From the NCBI GenBank assembly GCA_965651535.1, contig CBFGSX010000046.1:1-11554 (forward strand): a stretch of DNA of 11,554 nucleotides. Direction: 5' to 3'. Of the stretch, positions 5,628 through 11,554 are shown piece by piece (within the stretch, counting starts at the first letter, position 1; each line of letters opens with the position of its first letter). Both the position numbers and the translations under genes were made by a program. The notes under the pieces are model-generated. The model did not search any database, was not told the origin of the DNA, and saw only the letters and a program-made list of their open reading frames with translations. The DNA comes from JAQGJA01 sp965651535 (GTDB lineage: Bacteria; Pseudomonadota; Alphaproteobacteria; Micavibrionales; SZUA-601).

Positions 5628-8102
5628 ATGACGGACAAAAAAGACGACAAGAAAAAAGACGGTAAAAAGACCCTCAGCGCCGGGACGCTGAGCGTTCGCC
5701 GTCCCGTCGAAGGCGGCAGCCGCGTGAAGCAAAGCTTCTCGGGCGGCGTCACCAAATCCGTCGCCGTCGAAGTTTCCAAGCGCCGCGTGCTCAAGCCCGG
5801 CGAAACCGCCGCGACGACGCAAACGCCCGTCTCCGATGCCGAGGCGCGACGCCTCGAGGCGCTGAAGAATCTGGGCAAAGAGCCGCCCAAGCGCACTCTG
5901 GCCTTCACGCCTGAAACCGTGCTGGCCAACGAAAAAGCCAGGCGCGAGCAAGCCGCCGAGGAGGCCAAAAAAGGCCTGACACCCGACGAATTGCGCGAAC
6001 GCGAACTGGCTGAACTGGCCGAGATCGAGGCCGCCGAAGCTGCCCAAAGAACCGATGCCGAGCAACAACACGAAAGAAACTTCGGCCCGCGCGGCCCGGT
6101 TCCTTCGCATATCCCCCGCGGTGCCGAGCTTTTAAATCGTCAGGGCGATGACGATCGCCGTCGCCCCTCACGCCCCTCACGCGGGCGCGGCGACGATCGC
6201 CGTGGCGGCGGGCGCATGACCGTCACTCAGGCGCTTTCAGGAGACCCCGAGATCGAACGCGGCCGCTCGGTCGCCTCGTTCCGCCGCCGTCAGGAAAAAG
6301 AACGCCGCGGCATGATGCAGGAAACGCGCGAAAAAATCGCGCGCGAGGTCACCTTGCCGGAATTCATCACCGTGCAGGAATTGGCGCAACGCATGTCCGA
6401 ACGCTCCGCCGATGTCGTCAAGGCGCTGATGAAGATGGGCATGATGGTCACCGTGACCCAAACCATCGACGCCGACACCGCCGAGCTGATTGCCACCGAA
6501 ATGGGGCATACCGTCCGACGCATCGCCGAAAGCGATGTCGAAGACGTCCTGAAAGTCGCGGCAGACGCTCCGGAAAACCTCAAGCCGCGCCCGCCCGTCG
6601 TCACCATCATGGGCCATGTCGATCACGGCAAGACCTCGCTGCTCGACGCGCTGCGCCAGACCGACGTGGTCGCGGGCGAAGCCGGCGGCATCACCCAGCA
6701 TATCGGCGCCTATCAGATCACCGCGCCATCCGGCCAGAAAATCACCTTTGTCGACACACCCGGCCACGCCGCCTTTACCGAAATGCGCGCCCGCGGCGCC
6801 AACACCACCGACATCGTCGTGCTGGTCGTGGCTGCCGATGACGGCATCATGCCGCAAACGGTCGAGGCCATTAGCCACGCCAAGGCGGCGAACGTGCCGA
6901 TCATCGTCGCCATCAACAAGATCGACCTGCCGACCGCCAATGCGCGCAAGGTCAAGGAAGCGTTGCTGCAACACGAATTGGTTGTCGAGGAAATGGGCGG
7001 CGACGTCATGACCGTCGAGGTTTCAGCCAAGAGCAAAATCAATCTCGACAAGCTCGAGGAAGCCATCCTGCTTCAGGCCGAGGTTCTGGAACTTAAAGCC
7101 AATCCGGATCGTGCCGCTATGGGGGCCGTGCTTGAGGCGAAACTGGAACAAGGCAAAGGCCCGGTCGCATCCATTCTCGTACAAAACGGCACGCTGCGCG
7201 TCGGCGACACCTTTGTTTCCGGTACCGAATGGGGCCGCGTCCGCGCCCTGATCGATGACCGCGGCAAACGCGTCAACAATGCCATTCCGGGTATGCCGAT
7301 CGAAGTTCTGGGCGCGTCGGGCGCGCCGCTGGCCGGGGACGATTTCGCCGTTGTCGCCAATGAGAACGAAGCCCGCCGGATCGCCGATTACCGCGCCCGC
7401 AAACGCCGCGACGCCGATACCGCACGTCTGGCCCGCGGGGTAAACGTCGAAAATATGTTCGCCCAACTGCAAGCGGGCAGCAAACGCGAGCTGGCCGTCA
7501 TCATCAAGGGGGATGTGTTCGGATCGGTCGAAGCGATCGACGGCGCGTTGATGAAACTGGCCGAGGGCAACGAGGAGGTTGCCGTGCGCGTCATCCATCG
7601 CGGCGTCGGCGCGATCAACGAGTCCGATATCACGCTGGCCACCGCGACCAAGGCGCTGATCGTCGGTTTCAACGTCCGCGCCAACCCGCAAGCGCGCGAT
7701 ATCGCCCGCCGCGACGGCATCGACATCCGCTATTACAGCATCATCTATAATGCCATCGACGATGTGAAAGCGCTGTTGACAGGGATGCTCTCCCCCGTCC
7801 GGCAGGAAAACATCATCGGCTATGCCGAGATCCGCGAGGTTTTCACCCTTACCAAGGCGGGCAAGGTCGCGGGCTGTTACGTTACCGAGGGCAAGATCAA
7901 GCGCGGCGGCAAGGTTCGCCTGTTGCGCGACGGCGTCGTCGTTCACGAAGGCACGCTCAAGACGCTCAAGCGTATGAAAGACGATGCGCGCGAAGTGGCG
8001 GCGGGCTTTGAATGCGGCGCGGCCTTCGAGAATTACGAAGACATCAAGATCGGCGACCAGATCGAGTGCATCGAGATCGAGGAAACGGCGGCGACGTTGT
8101 AG
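5628..8102 (+). CDS. infB: Translation initiation factor IF-2
   Basis: IF-2 is the GTPase that brings initiator fMet-tRNA to the 30S subunit and promotes 50S joining. From the chosen start the protein is 824 residues. A charged, probably disordered N-terminal region (1-240) is followed by an IF2_N domain (about 242-293) and the GTPase domain with G1 GHVDHGKT (329-336), switch I GGITQHIG (353-360), G3 DTPGHA (376-381), G4 NKID (430-433) and a G5 SAK. Domains II-IV follow, ending in the C-terminal domain that binds fMet-tRNA. The frame is open upstream to a GTG at 5571, but that overlaps the hairpin. ATG 5628 has GGA 6 nt upstream and gives the usual MTDKKDDKK start; ATG 5622 is an alternative. 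It is downstream of nusA and probably in the same operon. Confidence 0.97.
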   Translation: MTDKKDDKKKDGKKTLSAGTLSVRRPVEGGSRVKQSFSGGVTKSVAVEVSKRRVLKPGETAATTQTPVSDAEARRLEALKNLGKEPPKRTLAFTPETVLANEKARREQAAEEAKKGLTPDELRERELAELAEIEAAEAAQRTDAEQQHERNFGPRGPVPSHIPRGAELLNRQGDDDRRRPSRPSRGRGDDRRGGGRMTVTQALSGDPEIERGRSVASFRRRQEKERRGMMQETREKIAREVTLPEFITVQELAQRMSERSADVVKALMKMGMMVTVTQTIDADTAELIATEMGHTVRRIAESDVEDVLKVAADAPENLKPRPPVVTIMGHVDHGKTSLLDALRQTDVVAGEAGGITQHIGAYQITAPSGQKITFVDTPGHAAFTEMRARGANTTDIVVLVVAADDGIMPQTVEAISHAKAANVPIIVAINKIDLPTANARKVKEALLQHELVVEEMGGDVMTVEVSAKSKINLDKLEEAILLQAEVLELKANPDRAAMGAVLEAKLEQGKGPVASILVQNGTLRVGDTFVSGTEWGRVRALIDDRGKRVNNAIPGMPIEVLGASGAPLAGDDFAVVANENEARRIADYRARKRRDADTARLARGVNVENMFAQLQAGSKRELAVIIKGDVFGSVEAIDGALMKLAEGNEEVAVRVIHRGVGAINESDITLATATKALIVGFNVRANPQARDIARRDGIDIRYYSIIYNAIDDVKALLTGMLSPVRQENIIGYAEIREVFTLTKAGKVAGCYVTEGKIKRGGKVRLLRDGVVVHEGTLKTLKRMKDDAREVAAGFECGAAFENYEDIKIGDQIECIEIEETAATL

Positions 8103-8112
8103 TCGTTATCTT

Positions 8113-8180
8113 GTCATTCCGAGGCAAAGCCGAGGAATCTCCAAAACTTCAGGGAGATCCCTCGCGTTGCTCGGGATGAC
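8113..8180. repeat. Palindromic intergenic repeat (GTCATTCC...GGGATGAC)
   Basis: The 68-bp element has near-inverted ends (GTCATTCC at 8113-8120, GGGATGAC at 8173-8180) and two internal hairpin-forming halves, ATTCC...GGAAT on the left and ATCCC...GGGAT on the right. It fills most of the infB-NUDIX gap. It matches the widespread proteobacterial repeat type that reads GTCATTCCGAGG...GAGATCCCTCG...GGGATGAC. Its two-hairpin layout parallels the copy in the ELM1-family gene at 2982-3054, though the stem sequences differ, so the two are separate families. The NUDIX frame happens to be open through it. Confidence 0.8.
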
Positions 8181-8196
8181 AGAAGGGAGAAATGAT

Positions 8197-8667
8197 ATGC
8201 GTCAACAATACGTCGTCGGGTTCGCCTTCAGCGCCGACCGATCCCAAGTCGTTCTCATGCGTAAAAACCGCCCCGCCTGGCAGGCCGGAAAACTCAACGG
8301 CATCGGCGGAAAATTTGAGGAAAACGAGACCGGCGAAGAATGCATGGTACGCGAATTCCACGAGGAAACCGGCGTCCAGACCGATCTGGCCGACTGGCAC
8401 TATTTTACCAAGATCATTGGCCGTGACGGCGACGTGCATGTTTTCCGCCTGTTCGACGACAAGGCGATGGCCGCGACAACCACCTCGGACGAACCCGTCA
8501 TGATCGTCGAGGCGAAACTCGACGGCATCATCAAGACCGAAGGCATGTCGAATTTGTCGTGGCTGATCGGCATCGCGCTCGATACCACCCAGCCCTTCTT
8601 TTTCGTCGAAGCGAATTACAATCAGGAATTCAAGACCGGTCGGACGGGAAGAGCGCAACCCACTTAG
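8197..8667 (+). CDS. NUDIX hydrolase (MutT-like)
   Basis: The 156-residue product is a single NUDIX domain. A perfect NUDIX box spans residues 38-60 (Gly38, Glu44, then REFHEETGV at 52-60), supplying the Mg-binding glutamates for hydrolysis of a nucleoside diphosphate linked to another group. The preceding segment KNRPAWQAGKLNGIGGKF (23-40) is typical of MutT-like members. The substrate cannot be assigned; 8-oxo-dGTP or another nucleotide is possible. The frame is open to 7984, but that part overlaps infB and the palindromic repeat. The ATG at 8197 has a good Shine-Dalgarno (AGGGAGA ending 6 nt before it) and starts the conserved domain. It lies between infB and rbfA, where I would not expect a NUDIX gene, and ends 6-12 bp before rbfA, so it is probably co-transcribed with it. 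Confidence 0.9.
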   Translation: MRQQYVVGFAFSADRSQVVLMRKNRPAWQAGKLNGIGGKFEENETGEECMVREFHEETGVQTDLADWHYFTKIIGRDGDVHVFRLFDDKAMAATTTSDEPVMIVEAKLDGIIKTEGMSNLSWLIGIALDTTQPFFFVEANYNQEFKTGRTGRAQPT

Positions 8668-8679
8668 AATGAGATGAAA

Positions 8680-9039
8680 ATGAACAAGCCCAAAGAACCG
8701 TCGCAGCGTCAGCTTAGAGTCGGCGAGGAAATCCGCCACATTCTGGCCGATATGTTCATGCGCGGGGATTTCAACGATCCCCTGCTGCACGGCATGAATA
8801 TCACCGTGACCGAGGTCGATGTCGCGCCCGATATGCGCAACGCTGTTGCCTATGTCTCGTTTCTGGGCAGCACCGAGATGGACAAGGCGACATTAGCCGC
8901 GCTCAATGACGGGGCGGGCGAGTTTAATCACGCTATCGCAAAAAAAATGGCGATGAAATTCACGCCGCGTGTCAAATTCAAGTCCGACGGGCGTTTTGAT
9001 TACGCGGATAAAATCGAAGGCTTGCTGAAGAAAATTTAG
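8680..9039 (+). CDS. rbfA: 30S ribosome-binding factor A
   Basis: RbfA binds the immature 30S subunit near the 5' helix of 16S rRNA and is needed for late assembly and cold adaptation. The 119-residue product is a single KH-like domain of normal length. It opens with SQRQLRVGEEIRHILADM, has the central VTEVDVAPDMRNAVAYVSFLG (the last strand of the fold and conserved Asp/Met), and ends in the family helix region KFTPRVKFKSDGRFDYADKI. The ATG at 8680 has a GAG 6 nt upstream; the in-frame ATG at 8674 is an alternative adding MK. It follows the NUDIX gene closely. Its stop codon (9037-9039) overlaps the stop of a convergent gene, so no terminator separates the two. Confidence 0.94.
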   Translation: MNKPKEPSQRQLRVGEEIRHILADMFMRGDFNDPLLHGMNITVTEVDVAPDMRNAVAYVSFLGSTEMDKATLAALNDGAGEFNHAIAKKMAMKFTPRVKFKSDGRFDYADKIEGLLKKI

Positions 9040-9488
9040 CCCGCCGTTAAACGCTCGGCATTAAGGCTTTTCAGTCGATTCAAATTCAACAACATCATAC
9101 TGTTGCGGGCCACCACCTCGACAGCCTCTTCTTTTGGCGTCTGGTTTACGACGCAAAAGGCTTTCCAGCTTCCAATCATCAGGCGTATCAACTTGCAACG
9201 CCTTTCCACCGCCGCGTCGAGATCGGCAGCAGGCCAAGCCAAGGCGTCGCGCTCCGTCACATGATGAAGCATGGTCTCCGGAGCGGCCATAGCGTGATAA
9301 TGCAGAATATGGCTGATCTGGCCATTCGTATCGACCGCAGCCTTATCACCGGCGTTGGTCACATATTCCAGATAGCGATGCGCATCCAGTTCAGGATCGC
9401 TCTCCCGCTGGATACGCGTATGAATCTCTTCTTTCACGCGTGAGAGACACTCTTCGGACTGGAACCATTCTTGCGTGCAATAAATCAT
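9036..9488 (-). CDS. Unrecognised protein, antisense in the rbfA-truB gap
   Basis: I do not recognise this gene. The likely product is 150 residues and mostly helical in character, with no signal peptide or membrane segment. It has many charged residues, a His-rich stretch with H60, H63, H65, H75 and H76, and scattered Cys (4, 14, 98, 112). The His cluster could bind a metal, but nothing proves it. The ATG at 9488 has a strong purine-rich Shine-Dalgarno (GAGGGAGAAGG) just upstream; the frame also opens at a GTG at 9521, which would add 11 residues. It is transcribed against the surrounding operon. Its TAA (9038-9036) overlaps the rbfA TAG, so its 3' end is antisense to rbfA at most by a few bases unless transcription reads on. 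Coding potential is supported by an open frame, a good ribosome-binding site and lack of a coding rival on the other strand. Confidence 0.72.
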   Translation of the reverse strand: MIYCTQEWFQSEECLSRVKEEIHTRIQRESDPELDAHRYLEYVTNAGDKAAVDTNGQISHILHYHAMAAPETMLHHVTERDALAWPAADLDAAVERRCKLIRLMIGSWKAFCVVNQTPKEEAVEVVARNSMMLLNLNRLKSLNAERLTAG

Positions 9489-9517
9489 GGCCTTCTCCCT
9501 CTTTGGCGCAAAGGGTT

Positions 9518-9565
9518 TCACGCCTTTGACTCATTCTGACCCGAAGACATCATTATGTCTATCAT
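9518..9565 (-). CDS. Possible 15-codon leader ORF before the unrecognised gene
   Basis: A short reading frame, MIDIMMSSGQNESKA, has a good purine-rich ribosome-binding site (AGAAGGA, about 5 nt upstream). Its TGA overlaps the GTG at 9521 (GTGA) that opens the extended form of the unrecognised gene, so translational coupling is possible. It also overlaps a palindrome at 9545-9560. It could equally be chance in the divergent control region, so the call is weak. Confidence 0.2.
   Translation of the reverse strand: MIDIMMSSGQNESKA
9526..9556 (+). promoter_or_regulatory. Weak candidate promoter for truB-rpsO-pnp
   Basis: TTGACT (9526-9531) is followed after 19 nt by CATTAT (9551-9556). The spacing is long and the -10 is poor, but a promoter somewhere in this gap is expected because truB is cut off from rbfA by a gene on the opposite strand. 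The element overlaps the palindrome at 9545-9560. Confidence 0.25.
9545..9560. promoter_or_regulatory. 16-bp palindrome, possible operator
   Basis: AGACAT and ATGTCT form perfect inverted 6-bp arms around CATT. The palindrome lies between two divergent genes (the unrecognised gene and truB) and overlaps the candidate truB -10, as a dimeric repressor site would. No regulator gene is visible in the window, and a palindrome of this size can arise by chance. Confidence 0.3.
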
Positions 9566-9610
9566 ATTTTCCTTCTCTTTTACGTTTTCAGGCGTTAATC
9601 CATAAGGCCC

Positions 9611-10528
9611 ATGAAAAAACAAAAGAATAAAATCAGCGGCTGGCTCAATCTGTGGAAACCGACCGGGATCAGCTCGATGCAGGCCGTGGCACGGGTGAAA
9701 TGGCTCTATAACGCCGCCAAGGCAGGCCATGCCGGCACGCTCGATCCGGCAGCGGACGGCATTTTGCCCATTGCCTTCGGCGAAGCAACCAAGCTGATCG
9801 GATTGCTGCACGAAAGCCCCAAGGCCTATCGTTTTACGGTGCGCTGGGGGGCGGCCACCAATACCGACGATGCCGAGGGCGAGGTCATCGCCACTTCCCC
9901 CAGCCGTCCGACGGCCCAACAGATTAACGCCGCCCTGCCCCAATTCATCGGCACGCTCGACCAGATCCCGCCCGCCTTCTCGGCGGTAAAAATTAACGGC
10001 GTCAGGTCATACGCGGCGGCGCGTGCGGGTGAAACCGTCCAACTCGCCCCCCGGCCCGTTCATATCGAAAAATTTGAACTGATGAACACGCCAGACGCCG
10101 ATACGGCGGTGTTCGAGGTGACATGCGGCACGGGCACCTATGTGCGGGCCTTGGCTCGTGATCTGGCCGAAAACTTGGGCACCAAGGCCCATTGCTTAAC
10201 GATTACCCGCATTTTTGTCGGGAAATTCAAGGAAAAAGAGTCGATTTTACTGGAAAATCTCGAAGAAATGCCGTATGAGTCGCGCGGGTCGCTTCTGTGG
10301 CCCATCGCCAAGGGGCTAGACGACATCCCGGCTCTGGCGGTGACCGACACGGAAGCTCAGCGCCTCAGGCGCGGGAACGAACTGCGTTTTATCTCCAAAA
10401 TAGACAGCGCGCGTGTTCCCAAACTTCAACCCGGCGAGACGATTTTGGCCCTGCATCACGACGATGTGGTGGCGATTTGTTCCCTCGACGGTGTGACGCT
10501 GAAACCGATCCGCGTTTTAAACACCTGA
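9611..10528 (+). CDS. truB: tRNA pseudouridine(55) synthase TruB
   Basis: TruB converts U55 in the T-loop of most tRNAs to pseudouridine in the cytoplasm and also acts as a tRNA chaperone. The 305-residue product has the family start SGWLNLWKPTGISSM (9-23) and the catalytic motif AGHAGTLDPAADGILP (38-53) with nucleophile Asp45. The conserved IPPAFSAVKINGVRSYAAAR and GTGTYVRALARDL segments follow, then a C-terminal PUA-like domain. The length is close to the E. coli enzyme. The ATG at 9611 has AAGG only 3 nt upstream, a short spacing, but no other start fits the conserved N terminus. It ends 15 bp before rpsO and is probably its operon partner. A 90-122 bp control region separates it from the opposite-strand gene. 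Confidence 0.97.
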   Translation: MKKQKNKISGWLNLWKPTGISSMQAVARVKWLYNAAKAGHAGTLDPAADGILPIAFGEATKLIGLLHESPKAYRFTVRWGAATNTDDAEGEVIATSPSRPTAQQINAALPQFIGTLDQIPPAFSAVKINGVRSYAAARAGETVQLAPRPVHIEKFELMNTPDADTAVFEVTCGTGTYVRALARDLAENLGTKAHCLTITRIFVGKFKEKESILLENLEEMPYESRGSLLWPIAKGLDDIPALAVTDTEAQRLRRGNELRFISKIDSARVPKLQPGETILALHHDDVVAICSLDGVTLKPIRVLNT

Positions 10529-10543
10529 TTGAAAGGAAAGTCG

Positions 10544-10813
10544 ATGTCGATTACGAAAGAAAAGAAAGCTGATCTGGTCAAGGCACAAGGCCGCGCCGCC
10601 AATGACACCGGTTCACCCGAGGTGCAGATTGCCATCCTGACGGAGCGCATCAACAACCTGACCGAGCATATGAAACAACACAAGCAGGATATGTCCACGC
10701 GTCTGGGCCTGATCAAGATGGTCTCACGCCGCCGCTCTCTTTTGGACTATATCAAGAGCAAGAATTTCGACACTTACGCGAAACTGCTGCAAGATCTGGG
10801 CATTCGTAAGTAA
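10544..10813 (+). CDS. rpsO: 30S ribosomal protein S15
   Basis: S15 is an early 16S rRNA-binding protein of the central domain and forms a bridge to the 50S subunit. The product is 89 residues, exactly the usual length, and contains the hallmark TGSPEVQIAILTERI (about 22-36), the HKQD and SRR signature residues, and the C-terminal LLDYIKSKN region. The frame is open to a TTG at 10529, but the ATG at 10544 has AAAGGA 6 nt before it and gives the canonical MSITKEKK start. It is 15 bp after truB and is followed 10 bp later by an intrinsic terminator, so most transcripts probably end there before pnp. Confidence 0.98.
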   Translation: MSITKEKKADLVKAQGRAANDTGSPEVQIAILTERINNLTEHMKQHKQDMSTRLGLIKMVSRRRSLLDYIKSKNFDTYAKLLQDLGIRK

Positions 10814-10823
10814 CCCGAGTTTC

Positions 10824-10856
10824 GGGGCCGGAGAATCCCTTCGCCGGCCCCTTTTT
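10824..10856 (+). terminator. Intrinsic terminator after rpsO
   Basis: GGGGCCGG (10824-10831) and CCGGCCCC (10844-10851) form a perfect 8-bp GC stem with a 12-nt loop, followed at once by TTTTT (10852-10856). It would end the truB-rpsO transcript. In other bacteria rpsO and pnp are linked by partial read-through and RNase cleavage in this gap; the same may apply here, since no strong promoter is evident between it and pnp. Confidence 0.85.
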
Positions 10857-10943
10857 CTATCTGACAAAAATCATGAAGGGACGTGAAAGCATCATAGGGA
10901 TGACGACGCGATGATATGAGGTGAAAGGACCTTGAAAAACTAA

Positions 10944-11554
10944 ATGTTTAACATCCACAAGAAAGAAATCGAATTCGGCGGACGCACGCTGACCCTTGAA
11001 ACCGGAAAAATCGCCCGCCAAGCCGACGGGGCCGTTTTCGCCAAATACGGTGACACCACCGTCCTCGCCGCCGTCACGGCCGCGAAAAAACCGAAAGAAG
11101 GCGTGGATTTCTTCCCCCTTACGGTTCACTATCAGGAACGCTATTACGCAGCCGGACGCATCCCCGGCGGATTTTTGAAACGCGAAGGCCGCCCGTCGGA
11201 AAAAGAAACCCTGACCAGCCGCCTGATCGACCGTCCGATCCGTCCGCTTTTCGCCGACGGCTTTTACAACGAAGTGCAGGTCATCGCCACAGTGATGACG
11301 CATGACATGATCAACGATCCGGATATGATCGGCCTGATCGCCTCGTCGGCCGCCTTGGCGGTTGCGGGCGTGCCGTTCTCGGCTCCGATCGGCGCCGCCC
11401 GCGTCGGCTACATCGGCGGCGAATACGTCCTCAACCCGACGATCCAGCAAATGGAAGAATCGGCGCTTGATCTGGTCGTTGCCGGAACGCGCGAAGGCGT
11501 GCTGATGGTCGAGTCCATGGCCAGCGAATTGTCCGAGGAAGTCATGCTCGGCGC
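10944..11554 (+). CDS. pnp: Polyribonucleotide nucleotidyltransferase (PNPase), N-terminal part
   Basis: PNPase degrades RNA 3' to 5' by phosphorolysis and is a core degradosome enzyme. The first 203 codons are present; the gene runs off the right edge (the full protein is about 700 residues). The visible part is the first RNase PH domain: MFNIHKKEIEFGGRTLTLET start, KYGDTTVLAAV, FFPLTVHYQERYYAAGRIPG, and the RNA-binding-loop and core motif GGFLKREGRPSEKE followed by SRLIDRPIRPLF. The catalytic Asp residues of the second RNase PH domain, and the KH and S1 domains, lie outside. A TAA directly before the ATG fixes the start, but the Shine-Dalgarno is weak (AAAGGA lies 14 nt away). About 87 nt of leader separate it from the rpsO terminator. 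Confidence 0.97.
   Translation, partial: MFNIHKKEIEFGGRTLTLETGKIARQADGAVFAKYGDTTVLAAVTAAKKPKEGVDFFPLTVHYQERYYAAGRIPGGFLKREGRPSEKETLTSRLIDRPIRPLFADGFYNEVQVIATVMTHDMINDPDMIGLIASSAALAVAGVPFSAPIGAARVGYIGGEYVLNPTIQQMEESALDLVVAGTREGVLMVESMASELSEEVMLG

Noticed and set aside
7023..7946. 307-codon open frame on the minus strand opposite infB
   Set aside because: Same codon-bias shadow effect; the plus strand carries the conserved infB core.
7984..8196. Upstream extension of the NUDIX frame
   Set aside because: It overlaps the infB 3' end and runs through a palindromic repeat; a strong Shine-Dalgarno at 8184-8190 and the domain start favour 8197.
10861..10895. CTGACA as a -35 for a pnp promoter
   Set aside because: No acceptable -10 at 16-19 nt; the nearest A/T-rich hexamers are too far away.
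10873..10914. 13-codon frame (MKGRESIIGMTTR) in the pnp leader
   Set aside because: No ribosome-binding site and no coupling to pnp; such short frames are expected by chance.
1..11554. CRISPR arrays, insertion-sequence transposases, phage genes or toxin-antitoxin pairs
   Set aside because: None seen: no regularly spaced repeats, transposase-like frames or matching small gene pairs on either strand.

Overview
The window is chromosomal DNA of moderately high GC from what looks like a Gram-negative alphaproteobacterium. Three things suggest this: the order rimP-nusA-infB-rbfA-truB-rpsO-pnp, lipid A/Kdo genes next to a bacterial ELM1-family gene (typical of Alphaproteobacteria), and palindromic GTCAT...ATGAC repeats of the kind scattered through many alphaproteobacterial genomes. 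Genus cannot be assigned from this sequence alone; an early-branching group such as the Rhodospirillales or Micavibrio relatives is only a guess.

Region 1 (1-2335, minus strand) is a tightly coupled envelope operon read right to left: waaA (Kdo transferase), lpxK (lipid A 4'-kinase), then the first 32 codons of a probable lipid A acyltransferase that runs off the left edge. Each junction is a 4-nt ATGA overlap. Region 2 (2359-3351, plus) is a divergent ELM1-family gene with a two-hairpin palindromic repeat lying in frame inside its coding sequence.

Region 3 (3377-11554, plus) is the translation/RNA-metabolism cluster. A promoter-like sequence and a short leader ending in an intrinsic terminator precede rimP, which suggests attenuation. 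Then come rimP, nusA, infB, a NUDIX hydrolase, rbfA, truB, rpsO and the 5' part of pnp. It departs from the usual alphaproteobacterial layout in three ways. The small ylxR gene normally between nusA and infB is absent, and a strong hairpin lies in the gap. A NUDIX gene, preceded by a second palindromic repeat, sits between infB and rbfA. An unrecognised 150-residue gene on the opposite strand lies between rbfA and truB, its stop codon overlapping that of rbfA. This probably splits the cluster into two transcription units.

Together the genes cover outer-membrane lipopolysaccharide core assembly (waaA, lpxK, probable lpxL-type gene) and making, maturing and using ribosomes and RNA: 30S maturation (RimP, RbfA), transcription elongation/antitermination (NusA), translation initiation (IF2), tRNA pseudouridine 55 formation (TruB), ribosomal protein S15 and RNA decay (PNPase). 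No wholly new multi-gene system is evident. The most interesting features are the repeat inside a coding region, the rimP leader, and the orphan antisense gene with its palindromic divergent control region.
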